The notes beneath the pieces were generated by a model. The model searched no databases and was not told the origin of the DNA. It saw nothing but the letters and a program-made list of their open reading frames with translations. From assembly GCA_946628045.1 (NCBI GenBank), contig CAMOVZ010000006.1, forward strand, positions 1 through 64,000: 64,000 nucleotides of DNA, in the 5' to 3' direction. The stretch is from an uncultured Caryophanales bacterium. GTDB taxonomy: Bacteria > Bacillota_I > Bacilli_A > RF39 > UBA660. This document shows positions 34,495 through 43,730 of the stretch, piece after piece (position 1 is the first letter of the stretch; every line of letters starts with the position of its first letter). A program made the translations under genes and the position numbers.

Positions 34495-35821
34495 ATTTAT
34501 TAAAAATAACTATCACTATTTTATATTATTTATATTTATCTATTTAATATATTCTATACTTATATTTCCGAATAACTATGGTGATCCAATGAATAATTAT
34601 GGATTTAGCATGGCTATTACAAAAGGATTATTACCATACATAGATTTTAATACAATATCAACACCTTTATATAGTTTTATTATGAGTATAGGACTATTTA
34701 TATGGAATAATTACTCAATGTTTTTATTAGAACAAAGCTTACTTGTTACTATAATGTTTTATATTTTAAATAAGATATATGGTAAAAAAAGTTATATATT
34801 ATTACTTATAATATGTCTTTTAGGTTGTTTTGGCATAAATGCCACATATAATTATTTAGCTTTCTTTATAATGATTATATTATTATTTTTAGAAGATAAA
34901 TATAAGGACAAAGATTATTTAATAGGAGTAATAATAGCACTGGCAATACTTTCTAAACACACAGTAGGTATATTATTGATAATACCTAGTTTAATATACT
35001 ATTTTAAAGATAAAAAGAAATTATTAAAAAGATTTATTGGATTATTAATACCTAGTATTATATTCATAATTTATTTATTAATAACTAATAGTTTTATTAA
35101 ATTTATTGATTTATGCTTTTTAGGATTATTTGATTTTTCTAAGAATAACACTAATACTTATACATTATGGTTCTATTTAAGTATAGTATTATTTATTATC
35201 AGTTTGATAATTACAATTAAGAAGAAAGATGTAAAAAATATTTATTTGTTATGTGGAGTAAGCTTTGTAATACCTTTATTTGATTTATGTCATTTTTCTA
35301 TATATGCATTGTGTATCGCAATACAAGTTCTTCCATTTATAAAAAAACATGAAAATTACATAGGGTTTTTATCTTTTGTTTTATCAATAGTAATTGTAAT
35401 TATTAGTTATTTATCACTATCTAATTTATATCATCCAGTATTAAATAAAAAATTAAAACATTTTGAATATGTTAATAATGGAAAACACAATTATGAAGAG
35501 ACAGTTAAATTCTTTAAGATATATGATGAGTATCCTAATGCATTAATTCTTTCATATTCTAAAATGGAATATGATATTACTAGAGATAATAACATAGATT
35601 ATTTTGATGTGTTATTATATGGTAATTTTGGTTATAACGGATCAAAGAAAATGATTAAAAAAATAGAAAAAATGAAAGATATTTATATTATTATAGATAA
35701 AAGAGGTTATTTGAATAATAATAGTGATTCTCAATTAGATAAGAGTATTATTAAATATGTAATGAAAAACTATAATAAGGTTGATGAAAAGTATGATTTT
35801 CTTATATATTACAAGGATTAA
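34487..35821 (+). CDS. Polytopic membrane protein, GT-C glycosyltransferase-like (copy 2)
   Basis: Tandem paralogue of the preceding gene, sharing layout and blocks: YGDPMNNYGFSMAITKGLLP in the first outside loop, FIDLCFLGLFDFSKN in the middle and YGNFGYNGSKK near the end. The acidic pair of copy 1 is reduced to a single Asp (GDP), so the active sites may differ or one copy may be non-catalytic. About ten membrane helices in 444 residues. ATG 34487 follows AGGTGAAG and overlaps the previous stop by 8 bases, so the pair is translationally coupled. Confidence 0.66.
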   Translation: MIKFIKNNYHYFILFIFIYLIYSILIFPNNYGDPMNNYGFSMAITKGLLPYIDFNTISTPLYSFIMSIGLFIWNNYSMFLLEQSLLVTIMFYILNKIYGKKSYILLLIICLLGCFGINATYNYLAFFIMIILLFLEDKYKDKDYLIGVIIALAILSKHTVGILLIIPSLIYYFKDKKKLLKRFIGLLIPSIIFIIYLLITNSFIKFIDLCFLGLFDFSKNNTNTYTLWFYLSIVLFIISLIITIKKKDVKNIYLLCGVSFVIPLFDLCHFSIYALCIAIQVLPFIKKHENYIGFLSFVLSIVIVIISYLSLSNLYHPVLNKKLKHFEYVNNGKHNYEETVKFFKIYDEYPNALILSYSKMEYDITRDNNIDYFDVLLYGNFGYNGSKKMIKKIEKMKDIYIIIDKRGYLNNNSDSQLDKSIIKYVMKNYNKVDEKYDFLIYYKD

Positions 35822-35856
35822 AATAAAGAAAGATTAGTTTTTTCTTTATTTTTTAT
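35821..35856 (+). terminator. Rho-independent terminator before ftsA
   Basis: AAATAAAGAAA / TTTCTTTATTT (11 bp, 9-base loop) followed by T residues. TATAAT elements at 35868-35873 and 35878-35883 may start the ftsA-ftsZ transcript. Confidence 0.8.
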
Positions 35857-35897
35857 TTTAGACATAGTATAATTAAATATAATGATAGGAGGATTAT

Positions 35898-37133
35898 ATG
35901 GGAGATATTTATACGGGAATAGACTTAGGTACTGATAGTATAAAAGTAGTTGTTACAGAAAAAATAAATGATAAATTTCAAGTATTAGCTTCAATTAGTA
36001 GTCCTTCTAATGGTATTAAGAATGGATATATAGAGGATACTAAACTAGCTATTAACAGTGTTAAGGCAGCTATGAAAAAAATAAATGAACAACTAGGTAT
36101 TAAAATTACTAAAGTAGTAGCAGCTATTCCACCTACAAATGCTAGAATGGATATAGTACTAGGTACTACTAATATATTTGAATATAATGAAATTACAGGA
36201 ATTGATGTTAGTAATGTATTATTAGATGCATTAAAAGGAATAGATTTTCATAATGAAGAATTAGTAACGGCTATGCCTATTAGTTTTACTGTAGATGAAA
36301 CTACTAATATAAAAGATCCTAAAGGTATGAAAGGATCAGTCTTAGAAAGTAGAGTAGTAATATCTCTTGTACCAAAAGAACCTTTATATAGAATACTTGA
36401 AGTATTAAAATTAAGTGGTATTGAGACTGTTGATATATCATTTACTTCAGTAGGTGATTATTATACTATTAAAAATAGAAAATATGATGAATTAGTAGGA
36501 GCAATTATTAATATAGGAGAAGATACTACTAATGTAAGTGTATTTAATAAAGGAATACAAATAAAAAATTCTACATTAAAAGTAGGAAGTAGTTATGTAG
36601 ATAAAGATTTAACTTATGCATTTAAATCAAAAATGAGTGAATCTCGTAAAATGAAAGAAAACTTTGCTAGTTGCTTATCTTCTTCTGCTGATCCTAATGA
36701 TATATGGGAAATAGAGCTAGATAAAGATAATAAAAAAGAAGTTAATGCAGTTAATGTATCAAAAGTAGTAGAAGCAAGAATAAGAGAAATATTAAAACTT
36801 GCTAAAAATGAGATAAAAAACTTAACAAATAGAGAAATACGTTATATAATTATAACAGGTGGCATAACGGAAATTCCTATGTTTTCTACTGTTGTAGAAC
36901 AAGAATTTGGTTTTGTTGCAAAAGTATGTAATATGAATACTATGGGAGTAAGACATAATAAATTTAGTAGTTGTTATGGTATTACAAAATATTTTGATGA
37001 TAAACTATCTCTAAGAGGAAAAACTTATGAGATGATTACTAAAGAAGATAAAGATGCAATGTTATCAATTGATTCAAATATAACTAACGAAAATATGATA
37101 AGTAAAGTGTTTGGACACTTTCTCGATGTTTAA
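35898..37133 (+). CDS. ftsA: Cell division protein FtsA
   Basis: Actin-like ATPase that tethers FtsZ to the membrane. Phosphate-1 loop IDLGTDSIKVVV is at the N-terminus. The FtsA-specific 1C domain covers about residues 85-165 (AIPPTNARMDIVLG). A second nucleotide segment is GAIINIGEDTTNVSVF, and an adenosine motif is IIITGGITEIP. A short amphipathic C-terminus (ISKVFGHFLDV) could be the membrane anchor. At 411 residues it is of normal size. AGGAGG precedes the ATG; ftsZ follows 12 bases later. Confidence 0.93.
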   Translation: MGDIYTGIDLGTDSIKVVVTEKINDKFQVLASISSPSNGIKNGYIEDTKLAINSVKAAMKKINEQLGIKITKVVAAIPPTNARMDIVLGTTNIFEYNEITGIDVSNVLLDALKGIDFHNEELVTAMPISFTVDETTNIKDPKGMKGSVLESRVVISLVPKEPLYRILEVLKLSGIETVDISFTSVGDYYTIKNRKYDELVGAIINIGEDTTNVSVFNKGIQIKNSTLKVGSSYVDKDLTYAFKSKMSESRKMKENFASCLSSSADPNDIWEIELDKDNKKEVNAVNVSKVVEARIREILKLAKNEIKNLTNREIRYIIITGGITEIPMFSTVVEQEFGFVAKVCNMNTMGVRHNKFSSCYGITKYFDDKLSLRGKTYEMITKEDKDAMLSIDSNITNENMISKVFGHFLDV

Positions 37134-37145
37134 GGAGGAAAAGGT

Positions 37146-38267
37146 ATGATAGGCGGATTAGAAATGGATCAGTTAGCGAAAATCAAAGTCATCGGTTTAG
37201 GTGGTGGCGGAGGTAACGCTATAAATAGAATGGTAGAATCTGGTGTAAAAGGTGTAGAATTCATTGCTGCAAATACAGATCTACAAGTATTAAATAGTTC
37301 AAAAGCAGATGTAAAAATCCAAATAGGTAAAGAATTAACTGATGGATTAGGAGCTGGAGGAAAACCTGAAGTTGGTAAAGAATCAGCTGTAGAGTCTAAA
37401 AAAGAAATAGAAGATGCACTAAGTGGTGCAGATATGGTATTTATAACTGCTGGAATGGGTGGAGGAACTGGAACTGGAGCTGCTGCAATAGTTGCTGAAA
37501 TTGCTCAAGGTCTTGGTGCACTAACAGTAGCAATAGTTACTAAACCATTCTCATTTGAAGGTAAAAGAAGAATGGAAAACGCTCTTCAAGGTATTGAAGA
37601 ATTAAGAAAACATGTAGATACATTAATCGTAATTCCAAACGATAGATTAAGAGAAATTATTGATAAATCAACACCAATGCTAGAAGCATTCAAAGAAGTT
37701 GATAACGTATTAAGAAGAGGTGTTCAATCTATCTCAGACTTAATCGCTGTAGTAGGACTTGTTAACCTTGACTTTGCTGATGTTAAAGCAGTAATGGAAA
37801 AAAGTGGTCGTGCAATAATAGGTATTGGTATTGGTATGGGTGAAGATAGAGCTCTAGAAGCTGCTAAACAAGCTGTATCAAGTCCATTACTAGAGTCATC
37901 TATTGAAGGAGCAACAGATGCTATTATTAATATAACTGGTGGTGTTAACTTAACATTATTTGAAGCAGAACAAGCTGCTGAAGTAGTAAGAAGTGCTGCT
38001 AATACTGATATTAATACAATATTTGGTTCTGTAATTAATGAAAACTTAAATGATGAAGTAATAGTTACAGTAATTGCTACTGGATTTGATAAATCTAAAA
38101 AGCAACAAGAAGCTAAACAAGAACCACAATTTACTAATCCACAACCAAGAAGAATGCCTTCAAGAGAAGAATATTCATACCAACCAGAAGTATTAGATGA
38201 AAAAGATAATAGTGTATCGAGTACAGATATAGAAATGCCTTCATTCTTAAGAGATAGAAACTTTTAA
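37146..38267 (+). CDS. ftsZ: Cell division protein FtsZ
   Basis: Tubulin-like GTPase that forms the division ring. The N-terminal [13 protein letters not shown] and the tubulin signature [11 protein letters not shown] bind GTP. The T7 loop [11 protein letters not shown] supplies the catalytic acids. After a variable linker, the conserved C-terminal peptide [11 protein letters not shown] binds FtsA and other partners. At 373 residues the length is typical. The start at 37146 has AAGGAGG 7 bases upstream. It uses noticeably more C-ending codons than its neighbours, consistent with high expression. Confidence 0.98.
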   Translation: MIGGLEMDQLAKIKVIGLGGGGGNAINRMVESGVKGVEFIAANTDLQVLNSSKADVKIQIGKELTDGLGAGGKPEVGKESAVESKKEIEDALSGADMVFITAGMGGGTGTGAAAIVAEIAQGLGALTVAIVTKPFSFEGKRRMENALQGIEELRKHVDTLIVIPNDRLREIIDKSTPMLEAFKEVDNVLRRGVQSISDLIAVVGLVNLDFADVKAVMEKSGRAIIGIGIGMGEDRALEAAKQAVSSPLLESSIEGATDAIINITGGVNLTLFEAEQAAEVVRSAANTDINTIFGSVINENLNDEVIVTVIATGFDKSKKQQEAKQEPQFTNPQPRRMPSREEYSYQPEVLDEKDNSVSSTDIEMPSFLRDRNF

Positions 38268-38275
38268 TGTAAAAT

Positions 38276-38309
38276 AAAAATGTAAATTAACGATAATTTA
38301 CATTTTTTT
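38276..38309 (+). terminator. Rho-independent terminator after ftsZ
   Basis: AAAAATGTAAATTA / TAATTTACATTTTT (14 bp, 4-base loop) with a T-run. Confidence 0.92.
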
Positions 38310-38311
38310 GT

Positions 38312-38339
38312 TTGTATAAATAAATTTAATTGATAAAAT
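38312..38339 (+). promoter_or_regulatory. Promoter of the 38356 surface protein
   Basis: TTGTAT (38312-38317), a 16-base spacer and TAAAAT (38334-38339), 17 bases before the ATG. Confidence 0.55.
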
Positions 38340-38355
38340 AATAATAGGTGATAAT

Positions 38356-39741
38356 ATGAAAAATAGAAAAAGAAATAGATTGTTTTTACTATTAATACTT
38401 CTATTAGGGGTAACAGTAGGTTTTGCCTTAATTAGTACAACATTAAAAATAAATGGTATTTCAAGAGTAAAGAAAGCAAGTTGGGATATACATTGGGAAA
38501 AGGTAGCTAATGAAGCTGGAGTAGATGCAACAACACCTGCTCATATAAAAGAAAATACTGATAATCAAGTAGTAGAATATGAAGTATATTTTGAAGAACC
38601 AGGTCAATATTATGAATTTACTGTAGATGCAGTAAACTCTGGTACTTTAGATGGTATTATTGAAAGTATATCTTCAAAAGTAAATGGCGCTGATATTTCA
38701 ACACTACCAGAGTATATTAATTATAGTATTAAATATGCTGATGGAACTGAAGTAAAAGTAGATGACGAATTAAAAAAGAATGAATCTAAAACATATAAAA
38801 TAAGAGTAGAATATGATAAAGAAAAAATAACACCTGAAGTATTAAATGCGATGACAGAAGATCAAAGATATGAATTTAGTTTTGAAGTTAAATATGTACA
38901 AAAAGTAAAAACTCCTAGTAGTGCACCAGCACCAGTTGATTTTGCAAAAGATTCATGGGAGACAATAGCTAGTGTGGGAGCGTTAAGTGATCCTACAACA
39001 GGACCATATCAAGTAGGAGATACTAAGACAATTGAGATGGATTTAAATGGTGATGGAACAAATGAAACATATACTTTAAGATTAGTAAACTTATCAAAAC
39101 CAAGTGAATGTTCTGGGGAAGGATTCTCACAAACAGCTTGTGGACTTGTAGTTGAATTTAGTAATATTATTGATATGAAACCAATGAATACAACTGTAGA
39201 TGATACTGTACTTGGTGGTGGAGCAAAAGGTGGATGGGAATACTCTTATATGAGAGCCTATCTAAATGGAACAGTTTATGCAAAAGATAATACTGATTTT
39301 AGTAGTAATGGTGTATTTACTAAATTACCTAGTGATTTACAAGATGCAATTATTGATACAACTGTAGTTTCTGGAAAAAGTTATAATGATACAGCTAATT
39401 ATACTACAACAGATAAATTATATTTAGCAAGTTTAGGCGAACTTGCACAAGACCAAGATGGAAGTACAGGTACGGGATTTGATTATTATGATGCTGCTTT
39501 CTACAATACAAGGATATTAGATTATTATAGAACTAAAAATATAATATGGCGTGGTTCTACAACAGATAATGTATCTGAAATATATAAAACATTTTATGAT
39601 ACTGCTTCCCCATATTGGACACGTTCTGCTTGTTCACAATCTAGTTATGCTTTTGAAGCAGTTATGCCAAATCAAGTTGGTGAAGGACAACAGAATGCTA
39701 ATAATGGATTAGGTGTTGTTCCATTATTTAGAATAGGTTAA
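38356..39741 (+). CDS. Membrane-anchored surface protein, beta domain plus lectin-like C-terminus (paralogue B)
   Basis: 461 residues. The head MKNRKRNRLFLLLILLLG and helix end in GFALISTTLKINGI, nearly the same as the protein at 61270. A beta domain follows (about residues 35-190) with YYEFTVDAVNSGTLDGIIE and ESKTYKIRVEYD, also shared with that protein. The C-terminal 260 residues carry two cysteines (CSGEGFSQTACG) and end in SPYWTRSACSQ...GLGVVPLFRIG, resembling the WxRS...VRP ending of FISUMP-type domains. It has its own promoter and terminator between ftsZ and mraZ. A role at the cell surface is inferred; the ligand is unknown. Confidence 0.75.
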   Translation: MKNRKRNRLFLLLILLLGVTVGFALISTTLKINGISRVKKASWDIHWEKVANEAGVDATTPAHIKENTDNQVVEYEVYFEEPGQYYEFTVDAVNSGTLDGIIESISSKVNGADISTLPEYINYSIKYADGTEVKVDDELKKNESKTYKIRVEYDKEKITPEVLNAMTEDQRYEFSFEVKYVQKVKTPSSAPAPVDFAKDSWETIASVGALSDPTTGPYQVGDTKTIEMDLNGDGTNETYTLRLVNLSKPSECSGEGFSQTACGLVVEFSNIIDMKPMNTTVDDTVLGGGAKGGWEYSYMRAYLNGTVYAKDNTDFSSNGVFTKLPSDLQDAIIDTTVVSGKSYNDTANYTTTDKLYLASLGELAQDQDGSTGTGFDYYDAAFYNTRILDYYRTKNIIWRGSTTDNVSEIYKTFYDTASPYWTRSACSQSSYAFEAVMPNQVGEGQQNANNGLGVVPLFRIG

Positions 39742-39770
39742 AAAGAAGTATTTAAGATACTTCTTTTTAT
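39741..39770 (+). terminator. Rho-independent terminator after the 38356 gene
   Basis: AAAAGAAGTAT / ATACTTCTTTT (11 bp, 5-base loop) followed by TATTT, starting at the stop codon. Confidence 0.88.
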
Positions 39771-39798
39771 TTGACGTAAAATTTGTAAATATATAGTA

Positions 39799-39828
39799 AA
39801 AAGTAAAGGATTATCTTTACTTTTTTTA
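39799..39828 (+). terminator. Second terminator-like hairpin upstream of mraZ
   Basis: AAAGTAAAG / CTTTACTTT with a 6-base loop and seven T residues. TTGACG (39771-39776) and TATAGT (39792-39797) lie before it with a 15-base spacer. It is either a back-up terminator or ends a very short transcript. Confidence 0.65.
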
Positions 39829-39854
39829 TTGTTTTGGGTATTATTATAGTAGGT

Positions 39855-39880
39855 AGTGGTTGATAGTGGTGAAAAGTGGG
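39855..39880 (+). promoter_or_regulatory. MraZ operator: three direct repeats at 10-bp spacing
   Basis: AGTGGT (39855), AGTGGT (39865) and AGTGGG (39875) stand exactly one helical turn apart, ending 9 bases before the mraZ start. MraZ is known to bind GTGGG-type repeats of this spacing ahead of its own operon. A TATAGT at 39845-39850 may be the -10, putting the repeats at the transcription start and the ribosome site. Confidence 0.85.
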
Positions 39881-39889
39881 GGATGAGAT

Positions 39890-40327
39890 ATGTTTATAGG
39901 AGAGTATCATCATACAATTGATGAAAAAGGTAGAATTATTATTCCTGCTAAATTCCGTGAGGAATTAGGAAACAATTTTATTATAACTAGAGGAATTGAA
40001 AACTGCCTTTTTGTTTATTCGGAAGAAAACTGGGCAAAAATCACTAATAAACTAAGCTCATTACCATTCACTAAAAAAGATGCGAGAACTTTTAATCGTT
40101 TCTTTATGTCAGGCGCTACAAGCGTAGAATTAGATAAACAGGGACGAGTTAATATCTCTAAGCCATTAATTGACTATGCTAATCTTTTAAAGGATTGTGT
40201 AGTAATTGGTACAGGAGATAGACTTGAGGTTTGGTCACAAGAGTCTTGGGATAGTTTCTTTGATTCTACAAAGGACAGTATGTCAGACATAGCCGAAAAT
40301 CTATTTAATGAAAGTGTGAACTTATGA
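39890..40327 (+). CDS. mraZ: Transcriptional regulator MraZ
   Basis: DNA-binding regulator of the division and cell-wall cluster. Both AbrB-like halves are seen: N-terminal GEYHHTIDEKGRIIIPAKFR and the second copy ATSVELDKQGRVNISKPL near residue 80. At 145 residues the length is standard. It starts after GGGGGATGAG and overlaps rsmH by 4 bases (ATGA). Three direct repeats lie immediately upstream, so autoregulation is expected. Confidence 0.97.
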   Translation: MFIGEYHHTIDEKGRIIIPAKFREELGNNFIITRGIENCLFVYSEENWAKITNKLSSLPFTKKDARTFNRFFMSGATSVELDKQGRVNISKPLIDYANLLKDCVVIGTGDRLEVWSQESWDSFFDSTKDSMSDIAENLFNESVNL

Positions 40328-41256
40328 TAGAAAAACATGTTAGCGTATTACTAAATGAATCTATTTCCTCCCTAAATTTAAAAGAAAATAGTATCATAGT
40401 TGATGCAACATTGGGCTATGGAGGACACAGTAGTAGCATCTTAGATAGAATAAAAAAGGGTTATTTATTCGCCTTTGACCAAGATAGTGAAGCAATTCGG
40501 CATAGTACCGATCGTCTCTCTAAGGTCGGTACTAACTTCACTATCATCAAAAGCAACTTTAAAAACATGAAGGAAGAACTTAATAAAAGAGGCGTTGAAC
40601 ATGTAGATGGAGTCCTATTTGATTTAGGAGTTTCATCACCACAGTTAGATGACGCTGAAAGAGGTTTTTCTTTCCATGAAGATGCTCCACTTGATATGCG
40701 AATGGATAGAGATCAAAAACTAACTGCTTATGATGTAGTTAATAATTATAGTAAAGAAGAATTAGCAAGAATCTTCTTAAAATATGGAGAAGATAAATTC
40801 TCAAATAATATAGCAAAAAAGATTGTAGAGTATAGAAAAAACAAACCAATAGAAACCACATTAGAACTTGTAGAAATAATAAAAACAGCTGTACCTATGA
40901 AATTTAGAATAGATAAACATCCTGCAAGACAAATATTCCAAGCAATAAGAATTGAAGTAAATCATGAATTGGATGTAATAGCTCCTGCATTAAACGGAGC
41001 AATGGAATTGTTGAATGTAGGTGGAAGAATTGCGGTTATCACATTTCACTCTTTAGAAGATAGATTAGTAAAAAATATTTTTAGAGAGAAATGTAAGATA
41101 GATGATAAATTAAAAGGTCTTCCTAATATTCCGGAAGAATATCTACCAGATTTTAAATTGGTAGAAAATAAAGCAATAGTTCCAAGCGAGGAGGAACTAG
41201 AAAGAAATCCTCGTGCAAGAAGTTCAAAACTAAGAGTAATCGAAAGGATTAAATAG
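40324..41256 (+). CDS. rsmH: 16S rRNA (cytosine-1402-N4) methyltransferase RsmH
   Basis: SAM-dependent methyltransferase acting on C1402 of 16S rRNA. The N-terminal HVSVLLNESI, the SAM motif VDATLGYGGHSSSIL, GVLFDLGVSSPQLDDAERGF and the C-terminal NPRARSSKLRVIERI are all family signatures. At 310 residues it has the normal length. It is coupled to mraZ by an ATGA overlap and is followed 8 bases later by ftsL. Confidence 0.97.
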   Translation: MIEKHVSVLLNESISSLNLKENSIIVDATLGYGGHSSSILDRIKKGYLFAFDQDSEAIRHSTDRLSKVGTNFTIIKSNFKNMKEELNKRGVEHVDGVLFDLGVSSPQLDDAERGFSFHEDAPLDMRMDRDQKLTAYDVVNNYSKEELARIFLKYGEDKFSNNIAKKIVEYRKNKPIETTLELVEIIKTAVPMKFRIDKHPARQIFQAIRIEVNHELDVIAPALNGAMELLNVGGRIAVITFHSLEDRLVKNIFREKCKIDDKLKGLPNIPEEYLPDFKLVENKAIVPSEEELERNPRARSSKLRVIERIK

Positions 41257-41264
41257 GTGATATT

Positions 41265-41564
41265 ATGAAAAAAATGAAGAAGAAAGTTAAAATATCAAAA
41301 TTTGAAAGATTAATTTATACATTGGCTATATTCTTACTTGTAATAGCACCAGTATCAATAGTCTTTTCAAAAGCAACTCTTTCTAAAGCAAACTTTGATG
41401 TAGAAAAAGAAAAAAGAGAAATAGAAGCTCAAAAGAAAACAAATGAATCTTTAGCAATGACAATTGATGAATTAGCATCACTTACTAAAATTCAACAAGT
41501 TGCAGAAGAACAAGGATTGAGTTATAATAATAGTAATATAAAATCAGTTAGTGAAGACAACTAA
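41265..41564 (+). CDS. ftsL: Cell division protein FtsL
   Basis: Small bitopic divisome protein of 99 residues. A basic head of about 15 residues is followed by one membrane helix (about 16-38), then a coiled-coil-like helix (EKEKREIEAQKKTNESLAM) and TKIQQVAEEQGL. Sequence identity in this family is low, so the call rests on size, topology and the rsmH-ftsL-pbpB order. Confidence 0.85.
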   Translation: MKKMKKKVKISKFERLIYTLAIFLLVIAPVSIVFSKATLSKANFDVEKEKREIEAQKKTNESLAMTIDELASLTKIQQVAEEQGLSYNNSNIKSVSEDN

Positions 41565-41581
41565 TATTAGGAGTGATATCT

Positions 41582-43720
41582 TTGAAAAAGAAGAGGAGAA
41601 AAAATAATATTAAATATTCCAAGATATTTATATTTATATCTCTTCTTTTATTTTGTCTAATGATTGCAAGAGTAGTTCAGTTAGGAACATTTAAAGAAAT
41701 AGATGGAATTAATTTACATACATTAGCTTCACAAAGAACAACAAGAACAGATATAGAAGAAGCAAAAAGAGGAACAATTTATTCTAGAAATGGTGATGTC
41801 TTAGCTCAAAATGTTTCTTCATACAAGCTTATTGCATATTTAGACCCTAAAAGAACAACTAATAAGAAAAAACCACAACATGTAGTAAATAAAGAAGAAA
41901 CAGCTGAGAAATTAGCTCCTATCTTAGGAATGGAAAAAGAAGAGGTACTAACATATTTAAATAAAGAAAATTTATATCAAACAGAATTTGGAACTAAAGG
42001 TAAAGGATTAAATGAAATAGAAAAAAAGCAAATAGAAGATTTAAATTTACCAGGCCTTGATTTTATAGAAAGTTTTAGAAGATATTATCCTAAAGGAAAT
42101 TTTGCTTCATATGTAATTGGTTATACTAAGACAGACGATGAAGGTAACACTAAAGGTGAAATGGGTATAGAAAAGCAATATAATGATATATTAAAAGGTG
42201 AAAATGGATATACCACATATCAAAAAGATTTAAAAGGTTATAAAATAGCTAATACCCCTGAAATAAAAGTAGATGCTATTCAAGGAAAAGACATATATTT
42301 AACAATTGATGAGAACATTCAATTTTTTGTAGAACAAGCAATGAATAATTCGGATAAAAACTATGATTGGGAATGGTTTACTATAACAATAATGGATGCT
42401 AAAACAGGAGCAATACTAGCTACTAGTTCCTCACCAAGTTTTGATCCTAATATAAGAGATATATCAAATTATATGGATTTATTCTCACAAACTCCATATG
42501 AGCCTGGAAGTACTATGAAAACATTTACTTATATGGCTGCTATGGAAAATAACGTATATGATGGAAATGAAACATATAAATCAGGTGTTTTTGTAACAAG
42601 CGATGGAACTGAAATAGGTGACTGGGACCGTGGAGGTTGGGGAGTCATTAACTATGATAGAGGTTATGCCTTAAGTAGTAACGTTGGAGTTATTAATATA
42701 ATTGATAGACATATGAATAGTCTTATGTTAAGACAATATTTTAGACGTTTAGGTTTTGGTAGAAAAACAGGAATAGAATTACCTAATGAAAATAAAGGAA
42801 ATCTAGAATTTAAATATGAAACAGAAATATTTAATGCTGGATTTGGTCAAGGTATAACAACAACACCAGTTCAAAATGTAAAAGCAATGACACCACTTAC
42901 AAATGATGGAATGCTTCTAAAGCCATATTTAATATCTAAAATAGTAGATCAATCTACAGGTGAAGTAATATTAGAAAATAAAAAAGAAGAAATAGAACGT
43001 GTAGCATCTACTAATACAGTATTAAAAATGATTAGTCTAATGGATGATTGTGTTAATGGTTATGGTAATACTGGTAGCGGTTATCGTATTGATGGTGGAG
43101 AACTAATAGGTAAAACAGGAACAGCCCAAATAGCTAGAGAAAATGGTGGGGGTTATCTATCAGGAAAAGAAGATATAATCTCATCTTTCTCAGGAATATA
43201 TCCAAAAAGTAATCCTCAAATAATTATATATGCATCAGTAAAAAAACCTAGTGGAGGTAGTCAAAAACCAGTAAGCAATGCTGTAAAAGAAATAGTTACA
43301 AATGTATCTAAATATTATGGTAATACCGATACTAAGGCTGAAACTTTAGATATAAAAGATTATAAAGTACCAAATTTCAAAAACAAAAAAATAGATTTAG
43401 CAAAACAAACTTTAGAAACAAATAAAATAAATTATGAAATAATAGGAGTAGGAGATAAAATAATAGAACAATCTCCAAATCCAAAAGATATTATAACTAC
43501 AAATGACAAAGTATATTTAATAACTAATAAAGAACAAAAAATACCTAATGTAGTAGGGTTATCTTCAAAAGTAGCAAAAGATGTATTAAATAAACTAAAA
43601 GTAAAAGTAAATTTAGATGGAGTAGGATATGTAACAGAACAATCAACTGCACCAGATACTCCAATAACAGATGGTATGGAGATAACTTTAAAACTATCTC
43701 CAAAGTTTAGTCCAGAATAG
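41582..43720 (+). CDS. pbpB: Class B penicillin-binding protein 2B-like, with PASTA domains
   Basis: Septal transpeptidase that cross-links peptidoglycan with FtsW/FtsL/DivIB. One N-terminal membrane anchor is followed by the dimerisation domain (RGTIYSRNGDVLAQN). The transpeptidase motifs are S310-TMK in YEPGSTMK, S365-S-N in LSSNVGV and K511-TG in GKTGTAQ. Two PASTA domains fill the C-terminus (VPNFKNKKIDLA; IPNVVGLSSKVAKD). TTG 41582 is the likely start: AGGAG at 41569-41573 is well spaced to it but overlaps the upstream GTG at 41573. 712 residues matches Bacillus PbpB. Confidence 0.94.
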   Translation: MKKKRRKNNIKYSKIFIFISLLLFCLMIARVVQLGTFKEIDGINLHTLASQRTTRTDIEEAKRGTIYSRNGDVLAQNVSSYKLIAYLDPKRTTNKKKPQHVVNKEETAEKLAPILGMEKEEVLTYLNKENLYQTEFGTKGKGLNEIEKKQIEDLNLPGLDFIESFRRYYPKGNFASYVIGYTKTDDEGNTKGEMGIEKQYNDILKGENGYTTYQKDLKGYKIANTPEIKVDAIQGKDIYLTIDENIQFFVEQAMNNSDKNYDWEWFTITIMDAKTGAILATSSSPSFDPNIRDISNYMDLFSQTPYEPGSTMKTFTYMAAMENNVYDGNETYKSGVFVTSDGTEIGDWDRGGWGVINYDRGYALSSNVGVINIIDRHMNSLMLRQYFRRLGFGRKTGIELPNENKGNLEFKYETEIFNAGFGQGITTTPVQNVKAMTPLTNDGMLLKPYLISKIVDQSTGEVILENKKEEIERVASTNTVLKMISLMDDCVNGYGNTGSGYRIDGGELIGKTGTAQIARENGGGYLSGKEDIISSFSGIYPKSNPQIIIYASVKKPSGGSQKPVSNAVKEIVTNVSKYYGNTDTKAETLDIKDYKVPNFKNKKIDLAKQTLETNKINYEIIGVGDKIIEQSPNPKDIITTNDKVYLITNKEQKIPNVVGLSSKVAKDVLNKLKVKVNLDGVGYVTEQSTAPDTPITDGMEITLKLSPKFSPE

Positions 43721-43730
43721 GAGGGGTAAA

